Source: Acinetobacter sp. ANC 3929 (GTDB lineage: Bacteria; Pseudomonadota; Gammaproteobacteria; Pseudomonadales; Moraxellaceae). From it: a stretch of DNA of 64,000 nt. Under the pieces are notes generated by a model. That model was not told the DNA's origin and searched no databases. It saw only the letters and a program-made list of their open reading frames with translations. Location of the stretch: assembly GCF_000369405.1 (NCBI RefSeq), contig NZ_KB850002.1:124001-188000 (forward strand), written 5' to 3'. The stretch's first letter is position 1, and the number at the start of each line of letters is the position of its first letter. Made by a program: the position numbers and the translations under genes. This document shows, piece by piece, positions 7,916 to 17,293 of the stretch.

Positions 7916-9715
7916 GTGAACCCAAACGCTCGAGAACATATTGAAAAAATACTTGCTCACATGACTCAGTTACCTGGCGTTTATAAAATGCTCGGTAAGG
8001 ATGGAGAGTTGCTGTATGTGGGCAAAGCTAAAAATTTAAAAAATCGTGTATCGAGCTATTTTGTTAAAACCATTGAGCATCCTAAAACACAGGCCTTAGT
8101 TTCACGTATTTATGATATTGAAAGCTTGGTGGTGCGTTCCGAAACTGAAGCCTTATTACTCGAACAGAATCTGATTAAGCTGCATCGTCCCACGTATAAC
8201 ATCATGTTGCGCGACGATAAATCTTATGTCTATATTTTTGTCTCATCAGATAAGCCTTATCCGCGTATTGCCAGTGGACGAGGGAAAGGCAAGCATCAAA
8301 TTGGTAAGTTTTTTGGGCCCTATCCAAGTGCCTACAGTGCACGTGATACGCTCTTAGTCTTACAAAAATTGTTTAATGTCCGCCAATGTGAAAATAGCTA
8401 TTTTTCACAAAGAAAACGTCCGTGTCTGCAATATCAGATCAAACGTTGTACCGCACCGTGCGTGGGCTTGATCAGTCCAGAAGAGTATAAAGAGGATGTT
8501 GATAACTCTATTCGTTTCCTGCAGGGCGATACCAAAGAGCTGAATCAAGAGCTGATTGGAAAAATGGAGCAGGCGGCTGAAGCACTGGAATTTGAAAAAG
8601 CTGTTTTCTATCGCGATCGCTTGGGCTTGCTGCGTGAAGTTCAGGCACAACAAGCTGTTTTTAAAATCAAAGGTGAAGCCGATATTCTGGCAATTGCCTA
8701 CCAAGCAGGGGTGACGTGCGTCCAAATTATGTATGTACGTAATGGGCGAATGTTAGGTGGAAAAAGCTATTTCCCAGATATGTTGAGCGATGATTTGGGG
8801 CAGATGCTCAGTGATTTTATCGCAAACTTTTATTTCCAAGTGGCGGATGAGATTCCGACAGAGTTGATTGTCAATGTGGATGTGCCTGACAAGTTGCAAC
8901 TGGAAGAGGCATTACAGCAAACCTTTAATAAAAAAGTCCAGATCAAGCATAAAGTGCGTGAGACTCGTGCGGAGTGGTTAGAGTTGGCACAAATGAATGT
9001 GCAACATGCCATTAAAGGCAAACTCAGTAACCATCTGGAACTCAATGAGCGTTTTCATCAGCTTGAACAGATAGTAGGGCGTCCAATTGATCGGATCGAA
9101 TGTTTTGATATTAGTCATACCATGGGCGAAGCGCCGATTGCATCCTGTGTGGTCTTTGATCAAGGCGGGGCAAGAAAGCGCGATTATCGTCAATTTGCCA
9201 TTCAGGATATTACTGGCGGCGATGATTATGCTGCAATGCGACAAGCCCTGACTCGTCGTTATAAAAAGAATATGTTGCCTGACCTGCTATTGATTGATGG
9301 TGGTAAAGGACAATTGCATATGGCGATGGAGGTGATGCAGGAACTGGAGCTGGATGCATTTATGATCGGGGTTTCCAAAGGTGAAGGGCGTAAGCCTGGT
9401 TTGGAAACGCTACATTTTACCGATGGCACCAAGATTCAACTTCCGGAAGATCATAAAGCGTTACACCTCATTCAACAGGTACGGGATGAAGCGCATCGTT
9501 TTGCAATTACCAAGCACCGAGCCAAGCGGGATAAACGTCGGAGCAGCTCCGTATTAGAAGCCATTCCTGGCTTAGGACCGAAACGTAGACGAGATCTTTT
9601 GACACATTTTGGTGGGATACAAGGCGTGCTCAGAGCATCGGAAAAAGAGTTAATGCTTGTTCCTGGTTTAGGAGAGGTGATGGCGAGAACGATTTATAAA
9701 ATCTTGCATGAGTAA
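7916..9715 (+). CDS. uvrC: UvrABC system protein C (excinuclease subunit)
   Basis: UvrC makes both incisions during nucleotide excision repair. The 599-residue protein has an N-terminal GIY-YIG nuclease domain (LPGVYKML near residue 19, LLYVGKAKNLKNRV after it), a cysteine-containing central region (RQCENSYF, RPCLQYQIKRCTAPC), a UvrB-interacting UVR segment around residues 205-240 (EALEFEKAVFYRDRL), the RNase H-like second nuclease domain (FDISHTMGE, LLLIDGGKGQ), and C-terminal helix-hairpin-helix motifs (IPGLGPKRRRDLL, VPGLGEVMA). The start codon is GTG, with a purine-rich stretch (AGAGAGAATAGG) upstream. Confidence 0.97.
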   Translation: MNPNAREHIEKILAHMTQLPGVYKMLGKDGELLYVGKAKNLKNRVSSYFVKTIEHPKTQALVSRIYDIESLVVRSETEALLLEQNLIKLHRPTYNIMLRDDKSYVYIFVSSDKPYPRIASGRGKGKHQIGKFFGPYPSAYSARDTLLVLQKLFNVRQCENSYFSQRKRPCLQYQIKRCTAPCVGLISPEEYKEDVDNSIRFLQGDTKELNQELIGKMEQAAEALEFEKAVFYRDRLGLLREVQAQQAVFKIKGEADILAIAYQAGVTCVQIMYVRNGRMLGGKSYFPDMLSDDLGQMLSDFIANFYFQVADEIPTELIVNVDVPDKLQLEEALQQTFNKKVQIKHKVRETRAEWLELAQMNVQHAIKGKLSNHLELNERFHQLEQIVGRPIDRIECFDISHTMGEAPIASCVVFDQGGARKRDYRQFAIQDITGGDDYAAMRQALTRRYKKNMLPDLLLIDGGKGQLHMAMEVMQELELDAFMIGVSKGEGRKPGLETLHFTDGTKIQLPEDHKALHLIQQVRDEAHRFAITKHRAKRDKRRSSSVLEAIPGLGPKRRRDLLTHFGGIQGVLRASEKELMLVPGLGEVMARTIYKILHE

Positions 9716-9820
9716 TTTGACCGATTGACCAAAACTTTCCAATACTGTTGTATCAAAGATCATTCACAAATGACTAAAAACATTCAAAGATAGGGATGTT
9801 TTGAGGATCAAGGAAAAACA

Positions 9821-10618
9821 ATGTCATTGCTTCCGTTATATCAGCAAGTTGAACAACAGGAATGGATTGATATTCCAGCGGGTTGGCTACAAGGTCGTAC
9901 GGTGTTTGGTGGTTTGGTTGCAGGATTATTGATCCAGAAAGCCCTTCATGCTGTTGATGATGCAGCAAAACAATTACTCAGCTGTAATATCACTTTTGTC
10001 GGACCAGTACAGGAAGGGAGAGCAAGACTCAGTGCTGAAATATTACGTGAAGGGAAATCTGTTACCACACTGGAAGTCAGACTATGGCAGGATGATGCTG
10101 TTCAAAGTACTTTAATTGCCAGTTTTGGTACACAACGTGATTCTCGTATTCATGTACAGAATTTGCCGCAAGTCCCAGATTATCCAACACCTGAGCAACT
10201 TGATAAGACCTTCTATCTTGAAGGTTTAATGCCTGAGTGTTTACAGCAATTTGAACTTTGCTGGGCAGAGGGCAGTTATCCGATGGCAGGCAGTAAAGTG
10301 CCAGACTTTGGTGGATGGAGTCGCTTTGCACCCAATTTCCATCCGAATCGTGATATGCAACTAGCAGATTTATTTGTGTTGATGGATGTGTGGCCGCCGG
10401 GTGTTTTGCCAATGTTTAAGACTCCAGCTCCTGCAAGTTCACTCACGTGGCAGATTACCTATCTAAATCCGATTTCGGATCAGGTTCAGGATTGGTTTAA
10501 ATATAAAGTTGTGACCGAATATGCAGAACATGGTTATTCAACTGAATATGCGTATGTTTGGGATCGTAAAAACCAGTTAATTGCGGTGCTTAGACAGACA
10601 GTTGTGGTTTTTGCCTAG
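9821..10618 (+). CDS. Acyl-CoA thioesterase-like (double hotdog) protein
   Basis: The 265-residue protein has two hotdog-like halves of the TesB/thioesterase-like type. The N-terminal half shows GRTVFGGLVAGLLIQKAL, where the GG-containing helix is typical, and the C-terminal half shows ITYLNPISDQVQDWFKYK with TEYAYVWDRKNQLIAVLRQT. Family members hydrolyse acyl-CoAs, but the substrate cannot be predicted here. AAGGA lies 7 bases upstream of the ATG. The gene is between uvrC and pgsA with sizeable gaps and is probably its own unit. Confidence 0.75.
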   Translation: MSLLPLYQQVEQQEWIDIPAGWLQGRTVFGGLVAGLLIQKALHAVDDAAKQLLSCNITFVGPVQEGRARLSAEILREGKSVTTLEVRLWQDDAVQSTLIASFGTQRDSRIHVQNLPQVPDYPTPEQLDKTFYLEGLMPECLQQFELCWAEGSYPMAGSKVPDFGGWSRFAPNFHPNRDMQLADLFVLMDVWPPGVLPMFKTPAPASSLTWQITYLNPISDQVQDWFKYKVVTEYAEHGYSTEYAYVWDRKNQLIAVLRQTVVVFA

Positions 10619-10711
10619 TCGACACTACGGTGCATTTCGTATAAAGTTGCTGACACATGAATACAATCTCAGCACATCCTTTGTGCAGTATGCATATTTG
10701 ATGCGAACAAC

Positions 10712-11311
10712 ATGGCGGTGTTTATGAGCACAGGGCAGATCCTGAACATTCCTAATATTCTAACTTTGGCACGTATTGCCTTTATCCCTGTATTTTTGGT
10801 GATCGCTTATTGGCCACCAGCAATTGGGATTGCTGAGCATCATGGGGGAATGATGCGCCATATGGTACTGACTGCAATATTTATTATTGCCGCAGTAACC
10901 GATTGGTTTGATGGCTATTTGGCGAGAACTTTAAACCAGACGTCTGCTTTTGGTCGCTTTCTTGACCCCGTTGCGGACAAGTTAATGGTGGCCGCAGCAT
11001 TGATTGTATTGGTGCAATGGCAGCCGACCATTTCAATGGCTTTCGCTGCGATTGTGATTATTTCTCGTGAAATTACCGTTTCTGCATTGCGTGAGTGGAT
11101 GGCTGAATTGGGTGCTCGTACAAATGTGGCAGTCTCGACCGTTGGGAAATATAAAACAGCTTTTCAAATGATTGCCATTAGTGTGTTCTTGTTAAACTGG
11201 AAGCCTTTGGAAATTTGGGCTTATGCATTGCTTTACGCTGCGGTAATACTCACGCTCTGGTCGATGTTTATTTATCTTAAAGCCGCTTGGCCGTACTTAA
11301 AACAACCCTGA
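10712..11311 (+). CDS. pgsA: CDP-diacylglycerol-glycerol-3-phosphate 3-phosphatidyltransferase
   Basis: PgsA makes phosphatidylglycerol phosphate, the committed step to phosphatidylglycerol and cardiolipin, at the inner membrane. The CDP-alcohol phosphotransferase signature is visible as TDWFDGYLAR followed by GRFLDPVADKLM, which has the conserved DG-AR-G-D-D pattern. It has several membrane helices and a typical length of about 199 residues. An internal ATG at 10724 (MSTGQILNIPN) is equally plausible as the start, because family members begin close to NIPNILTL; neither start has a strong ribosome-binding site. Confidence 0.94.
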   Translation: MAVFMSTGQILNIPNILTLARIAFIPVFLVIAYWPPAIGIAEHHGGMMRHMVLTAIFIIAAVTDWFDGYLARTLNQTSAFGRFLDPVADKLMVAAALIVLVQWQPTISMAFAAIVIISREITVSALREWMAELGARTNVAVSTVGKYKTAFQMIAISVFLLNWKPLEIWAYALLYAAVILTLWSMFIYLKAAWPYLKQP

Positions 11312-11331
11312 TAGCTCCATATATTTGACGG

Positions 11332-11360
11332 AAAAGGCCTTCTATTGAGAGGGCTTTTTT
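11332..11360 (+). terminator. Intrinsic terminator after pgsA
   Basis: The stem GCCTTCT, loop ATTG and AGAGGGC contain one G-T wobble. They are flanked by an A run and followed by six Ts. Confidence 0.75.
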
Positions 11361-11385
11361 ATTGTGCTATAAAAAATAAGACAAG

Positions 11386-11412
11386 AAAAAAGCCCATCAC
11401 AACGATGAGCTT
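11386..11412 (-). terminator. Intrinsic terminator for the IclR gene
   Basis: The inverted repeat AAGCCCATC, loop ACAAC and GATGAGCTT has an A run on its left, which reads as a T run after the hairpin on the minus strand. It lies downstream of the IclR-type gene. Confidence 0.7.
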
Positions 11413-11526
11413 AGTTCTCTGAGGAAAGTCATGCTCTTTTGGGAGAGTATGCTGAAGAACATAATCATCATATGAGAATTTGGTGTGATTTACAATAATG
11501 AAAAATGTAAATGTTTTTTAATATTC

Positions 11527-12306
11527 TCAATTCTGATTGTTTTGAATTTCTGAAAGTGTTGCAAATTTATGCTCGATTTGAGTTGCATTATTTTGCAAAA
11601 TTTCAATTAACTTTTGAATGTTGATGAAATCAAAACGATTCTTCGATGCGACTAAAGTGAGTGCAATTGGGGCTTCTTTACTTGAAAATCGGATAGGAAC
11701 TGACAGGCTGCAAAGTTGAGGGTCAATCTCTCCTTGTGACAAGTAGAAACCTTGCTTTTTAATTTTACGCATGTGTTGAATGAACTCATCTTGAGTCTGC
11801 GCAAATCCAACTTGAGCCAATTCTTTCGAAAACTGCTGATAATAGCCCTGAATGCGTTGCTTGGTTAAATGTGCAATGACGATTTTAGGGGAGGCACCGA
11901 CATAGACGGGTCGTGGACAACCCCGTCCAAAAGAAAGGAGTTCTGCATCTTTAAAGGTTTCATGATGCAGGTCGATACAATAATCATGATTTAAATAGGT
12001 AAGCAAACAGCACAGTTCGGTACGATCTACGATATCTCGCATAAAGGGAATACTGATCTGAACCAGAGGGTCGGTACTATGCGAAATATAGTCTAAAACC
12101 GCAATTTTAGAGCCAAGTGTATAATCGCCAGAAGTGCCACTGATTCGTTTGAGAATATCGGCAGAAACGAGTTCTTTCAGATAACGGTAGGCTGTTGGCT
12201 TGGAGAGGCTCAGCTCATCACAAATGATATCGACATTGATAATCGGACGTGAAACTGAAAATAAATCCAGCACGGTGAGAATTTTACCAAAACTCGAAAT
12301 TGCCAT
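11527..12306 (-). CDS. IclR family transcriptional regulator
   Basis: The 259-residue protein has an N-terminal winged helix-turn-helix (FGKILTVLDLF, then IICDELSLSKPTAYRYLKELVSADIL and YTLGSKI) and a C-terminal GAF-like IclR effector domain (ILHFGRG-type region seen here as ELLSFGRGCPRPVYVGASPK). In Acinetobacter, IclR proteins such as PobR and PcaU respond to aromatic acids. This gene is divergent from an aromatic-acid-type efflux operon, so it is a candidate regulator of that operon. The effector is unknown. The C-terminus is polar and Q/N-rich. Confidence 0.88.
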   Translation of the reverse strand: MAISSFGKILTVLDLFSVSRPIINVDIICDELSLSKPTAYRYLKELVSADILKRISGTSGDYTLGSKIAVLDYISHSTDPLVQISIPFMRDIVDRTELCCLLTYLNHDYCIDLHHETFKDAELLSFGRGCPRPVYVGASPKIVIAHLTKQRIQGYYQQFSKELAQVGFAQTQDEFIQHMRKIKKQGFYLSQGEIDPQLCSLSVPIRFSSKEAPIALTLVASKNRFDFINIQKLIEILQNNATQIEHKFATLSEIQNNQN

Positions 12307-12734
12307 GATGAGTTGTCTACTCCTTAAGAAATAACGTGAAAACCGAACTTTTATTGCTTTATAGCAGAAAAGCGTAAGGTCGTGAATGGACTTTTAGATT
12401 TGATCATCCGAGATCAATAAATTAACCACTATCCTGAGAAAATGAATTACTTTTATTGGGATTATTCTAAATTAAAATTAAAAATTATCAAATAGTGATA
12501 ATTTATGTTGACTATTTCACTCTGTTTTGAAAAAATTAGCAACACAATGTCTTATTGGGATAATTATTTTTAGGATTTTGATCTAAAAATACCCAACATT
12601 GTGTATCACGCCCAATCCTCAGCTTTATTGATATCGGTTGCCCTGATTCGAGTTTTTCAAATCAGTCAGGACAAGTCGTCACTTTTTTAGTGATGCAATG
12701 AATGGTGAAGCTGAATCTGAATTGAGACACGTTC
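12307..12734. promoter_or_regulatory. Divergent IclR / efflux operon control region with inverted repeats
   Basis: This 428-bp region holds no supported gene but dense symmetry. A perfect 9-bp palindrome is AAATTATCA (12482-12490) with TGATAATTT (12496-12504). A TTGACT -35-like hexamer follows at 12508. The decamer TTATTGGGAT occurs twice in the same orientation, at 12453 and 12552. A nested imperfect hairpin pairs ACACAATGT (12542-12550) with ACATTGTGT (12596-12604), TGGG with CCCA, and TATTTTTAG (12565-12573) with CTAAAAATA (12583-12591). These are plausible operator and leader elements for the flanking genes; the role is inferred. Confidence 0.55.
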
Positions 12735-14828
12735 ATGCTATTTAAACAGTTGTTGGCTTTTAGACCGAGTCGACTCGACCTCATTTTTGCGTGCAAAACA
12801 TTTGTGGCAGGTATGCTGGCACTGTTTATCTCGTTTGAATTAGATTTAATTAATCCGATGTGGTCGATTGGTACAGTCTTGATTATCGCCAGTCCGTACT
12901 CGGGTATGGTGTCTTCAAAGTGTGTGTATCGTTTGGTCGGTACCATTGCAGGGGCGATTATTGCTTTATTACTCACACCGCACTTCATCAATACGCCGTG
13001 GCTGTTCACCATTATTTTGTCATTATGGGTGGGCTTTGCTTTATACGTATCATTGCTCGATCGTACTGCTCGTAGTTATGTCTTTATGCTGGCGGGCTAT
13101 TCGACGGCCATGATTGCCTATAATGCCATTACCTATATCGACACCTACAACATCTTTGATATTGCCTTGGCACGAGTTTTGGAAATCTCAATTGGTGTGA
13201 TAGCAACGGCAGTGGTATCGGCAACTTTCTTTCCAGTTCATGTTGGTGCAATGATCAAGCAACGTGTCAACAAGACTTTAAGTGATCTGGAAAGCACCTT
13301 TGAAAGATTAATTAAAGTTCAGGATGAACCTGAGAATTACACTCAGGTTTTGTCGGTGATCACCCGTGATGCTTCAGATATTCACGCCCTGGCAGTACAT
13401 CTGGCGTATGAAAAAGGTGAGCTCAATGGTATGACCAAACCTTTGCAGGAAATGCTGCATCAGGTTTCATTGGTAGTCGCCAATCTGGTTGCATTGTCAC
13501 AGCGGGTCAAGCAGTTACAGCAAATGCAGTTGGTTGACCTTGCACCGCATTTAAATCGTATTCATCAACTTACACTGGCATTTTTAAAGCAGGAAAGAGA
13601 GCTGGTCCCAAGTGATTTGCAGCAGCTTCCTGTGGGTTTTGAAGAAGATTTTGCTGAACTGATTGCGATGGCATCATCTGAACAACAAATCGTGCTGGCT
13701 GCATTGAAAATGGATGTTCGGCATTTTATTGCCAATATTTTGGCGGTGAAGTTGATTTGGCAGCAGATCCAACAAGGTCAAAAAGATATTCCCGCTGAGA
13801 TTACCGCAATCACAACCAAATATCCGAGTTTGCATCGCGATCATGGCATTGCGATTCGGGGGGGGATTAGCGCGGTATTGATTACCTTTATTGTGACAGG
13901 GGCATGGATATTATCGGGTTGGAAAACAGGTTTTATGATGGCACAAATGGGTGCGATTACCGCCTGTATTCTTACGGCTTTGGATAACCCTGTACCTGTG
14001 CTCAGAATCTTTATTTGGGGCAGTGTTGTCTCGGCAGGTCTGGTGTTTTTATATGCTTTTGGCATTTTTCCCCATGTGACTCATTTCTGGCAGTTGGCTT
14101 TGGTACTCTTTCCAGTATTTCTTGTAGCGGTCACGATGATGGCAAATCAGATGTTGATGCCGATCGGGATGGTGCTTGGGATTAATACCATGATGGGTTT
14201 GAACTTGCATAACCAATATACGATGGATGCGGTTTCTTATCTGGATGGCTCTTTTGGGATGATATTAGGGGTTTTGGTGTCACTGATTGTCATTAATTTG
14301 GTCCGTGCAATTTCACCAGACACCAGTGCGACGCGGATTTTGGCTTTACATTATCAAGCGATGCGGCAAGCTCTGTATTTGTCTTATGGCAGTGATTTTA
14401 AAATCCATTTACGCAGTATGTTAGATCGTGTCGGGGTATTGAATACCAAGATGGTACAAAATCCTGAGATTAAAACTGCGATTCAACATGCGTTGGTTGA
14501 AAGCAGTTCGACGGTTGATTTGGTACGGTTACAAGAAATTAGCCAGAAGTTACCGCAACAGACAGCGCTGCAAAGTGAACTCAATGTATTGCAGCAGCAA
14601 CTTGCTGACTATTTCCAGGCGCAAGAAAAGCAGCTTTCAATCAATCATTTCCCAATACAAATTGTGCAGCAAATAGAAGGTTTGCAGCGTATGGCACAAC
14701 AGATTGAAGATGTTCAATTGCACCAGCGACTGTTGATTTCTCTCAACAATATTTGTGAAAGCATTGGTCATGTCTCAACAGAACAGATGTATTCGGATAT
14801 ATACGGCTTAGGTGTATCTCATGGGTGA
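12735..14828 (+). CDS. FUSC family aromatic acid exporter (AaeB-like)
   Basis: This is a 697-residue inner-membrane protein with two hydrophobic blocks of several helices each (about residues 20-170 and 375-530) separated by a cytoplasmic helical region, plus a helical C-terminal tail. This is the FUSC/AaeB arrangement of p-hydroxybenzoic-acid-type efflux pumps. The N-terminal block carries FVAGMLALFISFELDLINPMW and VGTIAGAIIALLL, which resemble the family start. It heads a three-gene operon with a DUF1656 protein (8-bp overlap) and an HlyD-type adaptor, the AaeBXA composition. The substrate is inferred only by family. Confidence 0.88.
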   Translation: MLFKQLLAFRPSRLDLIFACKTFVAGMLALFISFELDLINPMWSIGTVLIIASPYSGMVSSKCVYRLVGTIAGAIIALLLTPHFINTPWLFTIILSLWVGFALYVSLLDRTARSYVFMLAGYSTAMIAYNAITYIDTYNIFDIALARVLEISIGVIATAVVSATFFPVHVGAMIKQRVNKTLSDLESTFERLIKVQDEPENYTQVLSVITRDASDIHALAVHLAYEKGELNGMTKPLQEMLHQVSLVVANLVALSQRVKQLQQMQLVDLAPHLNRIHQLTLAFLKQERELVPSDLQQLPVGFEEDFAELIAMASSEQQIVLAALKMDVRHFIANILAVKLIWQQIQQGQKDIPAEITAITTKYPSLHRDHGIAIRGGISAVLITFIVTGAWILSGWKTGFMMAQMGAITACILTALDNPVPVLRIFIWGSVVSAGLVFLYAFGIFPHVTHFWQLALVLFPVFLVAVTMMANQMLMPIGMVLGINTMMGLNLHNQYTMDAVSYLDGSFGMILGVLVSLIVINLVRAISPDTSATRILALHYQAMRQALYLSYGSDFKIHLRSMLDRVGVLNTKMVQNPEIKTAIQHALVESSSTVDLVRLQEISQKLPQQTALQSELNVLQQQLADYFQAQEKQLSINHFPIQIVQQIEGLQRMAQQIEDVQLHQRLLISLNNICESIGHVSTEQMYSDIYGLGVSHG

Positions 14829-15027
14829 AATTAATGTTTATGGGATTTATATCCCAATCCTTTTGGTGCAAGCCATTATTGCCTATGTGCTGTTCAAGTT
14901 GGTGAGTCCTTTTATTGATCGTGCGGCAATCAAGGGCTGGATCGCCTTACCGAGTATTTTCAATCTATGTTTCTACTTTGGTTTGTTGCTTGTGGTGCAT
15001 TGGTTGTTTGTTTGGCTGTGGGCTTAA
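14821..15027 (+). CDS. DUF1656 (AaeX-like) small membrane protein
   Basis: This is a 68-residue protein with two predicted membrane helices (YIPILLVQAIIAYVLFKLV and ALPSIFNLCFYFGLLLVVHWLFVWLW) and the typical GEINVYGIYIP start of the DUF1656 family. The ATG at 14821 overlaps the end of the FUSC gene by 8 bp, with AGGTG upstream, suggesting translational coupling. Family members sit between the pump and its adaptor in aromatic-acid efflux operons; their exact role is not known. Confidence 0.85.
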   Translation: MGEINVYGIYIPILLVQAIIAYVLFKLVSPFIDRAAIKGWIALPSIFNLCFYFGLLLVVHWLFVWLWA

Positions 15028-15092
15028 GGTCTTTGAATAAATGCTTATTCTGAAATTTAATGATTTAAAAGAAAGTGGTAGAGGTGATAAAC

Positions 15093-16094
15093 ATGAATGC
15101 ATTTGATGTGCGAAAAATCATACGTCCGATTGTATTGATACTGGCAGTTCTGATTGCTGTATATACGGTGGTGCATTTATGGAATTACTACAATGCTGCT
15201 CCGTGGACGCGTGATGGTCGTATCCGTGGTGATGTGATTCAGGTTGCATCTGACGTCAATGGCTTAGTCACCGAAGTCTTGGTTCAAGATAACCAGACGG
15301 TGAAAAAAGGGCAGGTACTTTTTAAAATTGATGTGGCACGTCAAGCACTGGACGTTGAGCAAGCTAAATCAGATTTAGCCAAAGCCAAAGCGGGTTTGGC
15401 GCAAGCACATGCCAATCTAGCCGGTGCCAAAGCCAGTTTGGTCAAGACTGAAGCGAATAAAAAGCTGGCAGAAAGAAACGCAGCTCGATATGCAAGCTTG
15501 ATGGATGGCGCGATTTCAAAGCAGGAACAGGATCAAGTGTTTGCTGTGCGTGATCAAGCTGTAGCTGAAAAAGAGCAACTGACGGCCAATATTGAACAAG
15601 CCAATGCTGCCATTCAACAACAACAAGCTTTAATTGAGGTTGCGAATAGTAACCTGCATTTGGCGCAATTGAATTTGCATCGTTCAGAGGTGGTTGCTCC
15701 AGCGGACGGAACCTTATCAAACTTTGATTTGCGCGTGGGTAATTACGTCAAAGTTGGGCAAGCGGTTGCAGCACTTTTAGATCGCCAACAGCTTTATGTG
15801 GTGGGTTATTTTGAAGAAACCAAACTTAATCGTATTCATGTCGGTGATTCGGCAACTGTCCAACTGATGGGAGATCGTCAGCAGATTCGTGGTCATGTGC
15901 AGGGGATTGCATCAGGGATTGAAGACCGTGAGCGTTCAGGCAGTTCTAATTTGCTGGCGAATGTGAACCCAACCTTTAGTTGGGTGCGTTTGGCGCAACG
16001 TGTGCCAGTGAAAATTGTTTTGGATGAGCAACCGCATAATCCATTGGCCTTTGTTTCTGGACGTACCGCGACAGTGAGAATTATTGAAAAATAA
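15093..16094 (+). CDS. HlyD/AaeA-type periplasmic adaptor of efflux system
   Basis: This is a membrane fusion protein with one N-terminal membrane anchor (IIRPIVLILAVLIAVYTVVHLW), a biotinyl-lipoyl-like half (GDVIQVASDVNGLVTEVLVQDNQ, completed by VVAPADGTLSNFDLRVGNYV), a long coiled-coil hairpin rich in A, Q and K (about residues 95-185), and beta-barrel regions. NAAPWTRDGR after the anchor is typical of AaeA/EmrA-like adaptors. The ATG at 15093 is preferred over a GTG at 15075 because AGAGGTGA precedes it at good distance. It is expected to link the FUSC pump to an outer-membrane channel, which is not encoded here. Confidence 0.9.
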   Translation: MNAFDVRKIIRPIVLILAVLIAVYTVVHLWNYYNAAPWTRDGRIRGDVIQVASDVNGLVTEVLVQDNQTVKKGQVLFKIDVARQALDVEQAKSDLAKAKAGLAQAHANLAGAKASLVKTEANKKLAERNAARYASLMDGAISKQEQDQVFAVRDQAVAEKEQLTANIEQANAAIQQQQALIEVANSNLHLAQLNLHRSEVVAPADGTLSNFDLRVGNYVKVGQAVAALLDRQQLYVVGYFEETKLNRIHVGDSATVQLMGDRQQIRGHVQGIASGIEDRERSGSSNLLANVNPTFSWVRLAQRVPVKIVLDEQPHNPLAFVSGRTATVRIIEK

Positions 16095-16140
16095 TCAATG
16101 CTGTTTCCATATAGTCTAATTCATTTAAGAAAGAGACATC

Positions 16141-16163
16141 AAAAAGCGGCATGGAACGCCGCT
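16141..16163 (-). terminator. Probable terminator after ruvX
   Basis: AGCGGC, loop ATGGAAC and GCCGCT form a GC-rich stem. On the minus strand it is followed by TTTTTGATG, so it fits the end of yqgE-ruvX. Confidence 0.6.
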
Positions 16164-16190
16164 AAAATGATAAATATATTATAGATTTCT

Positions 16191-16634
16191 TTAAGGTGTA
16201 ATCCCGGCCGGATCGCGATACCAGCTTTGAATTAATAATGCAGCCGCAAAACTATCCGCAGATAAACGTTTGGCCTGACCTTTATTCTGATAAAACTCAA
16301 GTTCTTCTCTTGCTTCGCGTGTGGTCAGACGTTCATCCACCATCCACGTTTCAATATTAGTCTGATGACGTAAACGACGGGCAAATTTTCGTGCACGAGC
16401 TGACAATTCAGATTCACTATCATCCATATTCAGCGGTAAGCCCACTAAAAATAAGGTCGGTTTCCATTCTTTGACGATCTTTAATAATTTATCCCAGTCT
16501 GGAATACCGTCTTTCATTGCAAATAATGGCAGGGGATTGCTACTTTCAATGCTGGATTGACCGATTGCCATCCCCATTTTCTGGGTGCCGAAATCAAAAG
16601 CCATAATCGATTGAGCATTTTGCATATCAGGCAT
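16191..16634 (-). CDS. ruvX: Putative pre-16S rRNA nuclease / Holliday junction resolvase-like (YqgF)
   Basis: The 147-residue protein has the YqgF RNase H-like fold: MAFDFGTQKMGMAIGQ with the first catalytic aspartate, FLVGLPLNMDDSES, VDERLTTREA with the second acidic site, and the late aspartate in LSADSFAAALLIQSW. The family is implicated in 16S rRNA 5'-end maturation. The ATG at 16634 is the first ATG and overlaps the yqgE stop by 8 bp (ATGCCTGA); an upstream extension would need TTG. The yqgE-ruvX order is conserved in proteobacteria and indicates one operon. Confidence 0.92.
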   Translation of the reverse strand: MPDMQNAQSIMAFDFGTQKMGMAIGQSSIESSNPLPLFAMKDGIPDWDKLLKIVKEWKPTLFLVGLPLNMDDSESELSARARKFARRLRHQTNIETWMVDERLTTREAREELEFYQNKGQAKRLSADSFAAALLIQSWYRDPAGITP

Positions 16635-17181
16635 GACCAATCTCAGACGCAAGCCAAGTGCGGTCTACCCCGATTTTTCTGTAAGCAGCATCCCAACGGT
16701 CGTCATATGGCAGATTAAAAATCAGATCCATGTCCGAATCACAAATGAGCCAGTCGCCACGCGCAATTTCTTCTTCAAGCTGATTTTTGCTCCAACTCGC
16801 ATAACCCAATGCAATTTGATAACGTCCGACCCCTTCATTATGGGCAATCGCATCCAAGATATCTTTGCTAGTAGTGATACAGACGTTCTCTCCCACTGCA
16901 ATTGATGAATGCCATGTCGGTTGCCCTGTGTGTAGAACAAATCCTGCTTCTGGGCGTAATGGACCACCTTGCAAAACAGCATGTGGCTGTACATTGTCGG
17001 CATCAATCTCTAAATCATTGAGTAGTTCTTTGATTTGTAGGTCAGACGGGCGGTTGATAATAATGCCTTGAGCACCGTCTTCGTCATGGCGAGCAAGATA
17101 AATGACGGTGTTTGCAAAGCTGTCATCTGCCATGTCTGGTGGAGCGATGAGACAACGGTGAGTTAAGTATTGTTTCGTCAC
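16627..17181 (-). CDS. yqgE: YqgE/AlgH family protein
   Basis: The 184-residue protein matches the UPF0301/YqgE family: LTHRCLIAPPDMADDSFANTV, then DGAQGIIINRPSD, VLQGGPLRPEAGFVLH and ALGYASWSKNQLEEEI with a WL-CD ending. The molecular function is not established; homologues are linked to transcriptional control of alginate genes in Pseudomonas. It is first in a two-gene operon with ruvX, with stop and start overlapping. Confidence 0.92.
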   Translation of the reverse strand: MTKQYLTHRCLIAPPDMADDSFANTVIYLARHDEDGAQGIIINRPSDLQIKELLNDLEIDADNVQPHAVLQGGPLRPEAGFVLHTGQPTWHSSIAVGENVCITTSKDILDAIAHNEGVGRYQIALGYASWSKNQLEEEIARGDWLICDSDMDLIFNLPYDDRWDAAYRKIGVDRTWLASEIGHA

Positions 17182-17293
17182 CTAGGCGATTCTCCATCAA
17201 AAATTATGCTGATCTATCTATATAGGTTCTTTTTATCAACATACAAGAGTTAATCGGATTTCGCCAATTATTTTCTAATATTTTGTAACAGGG

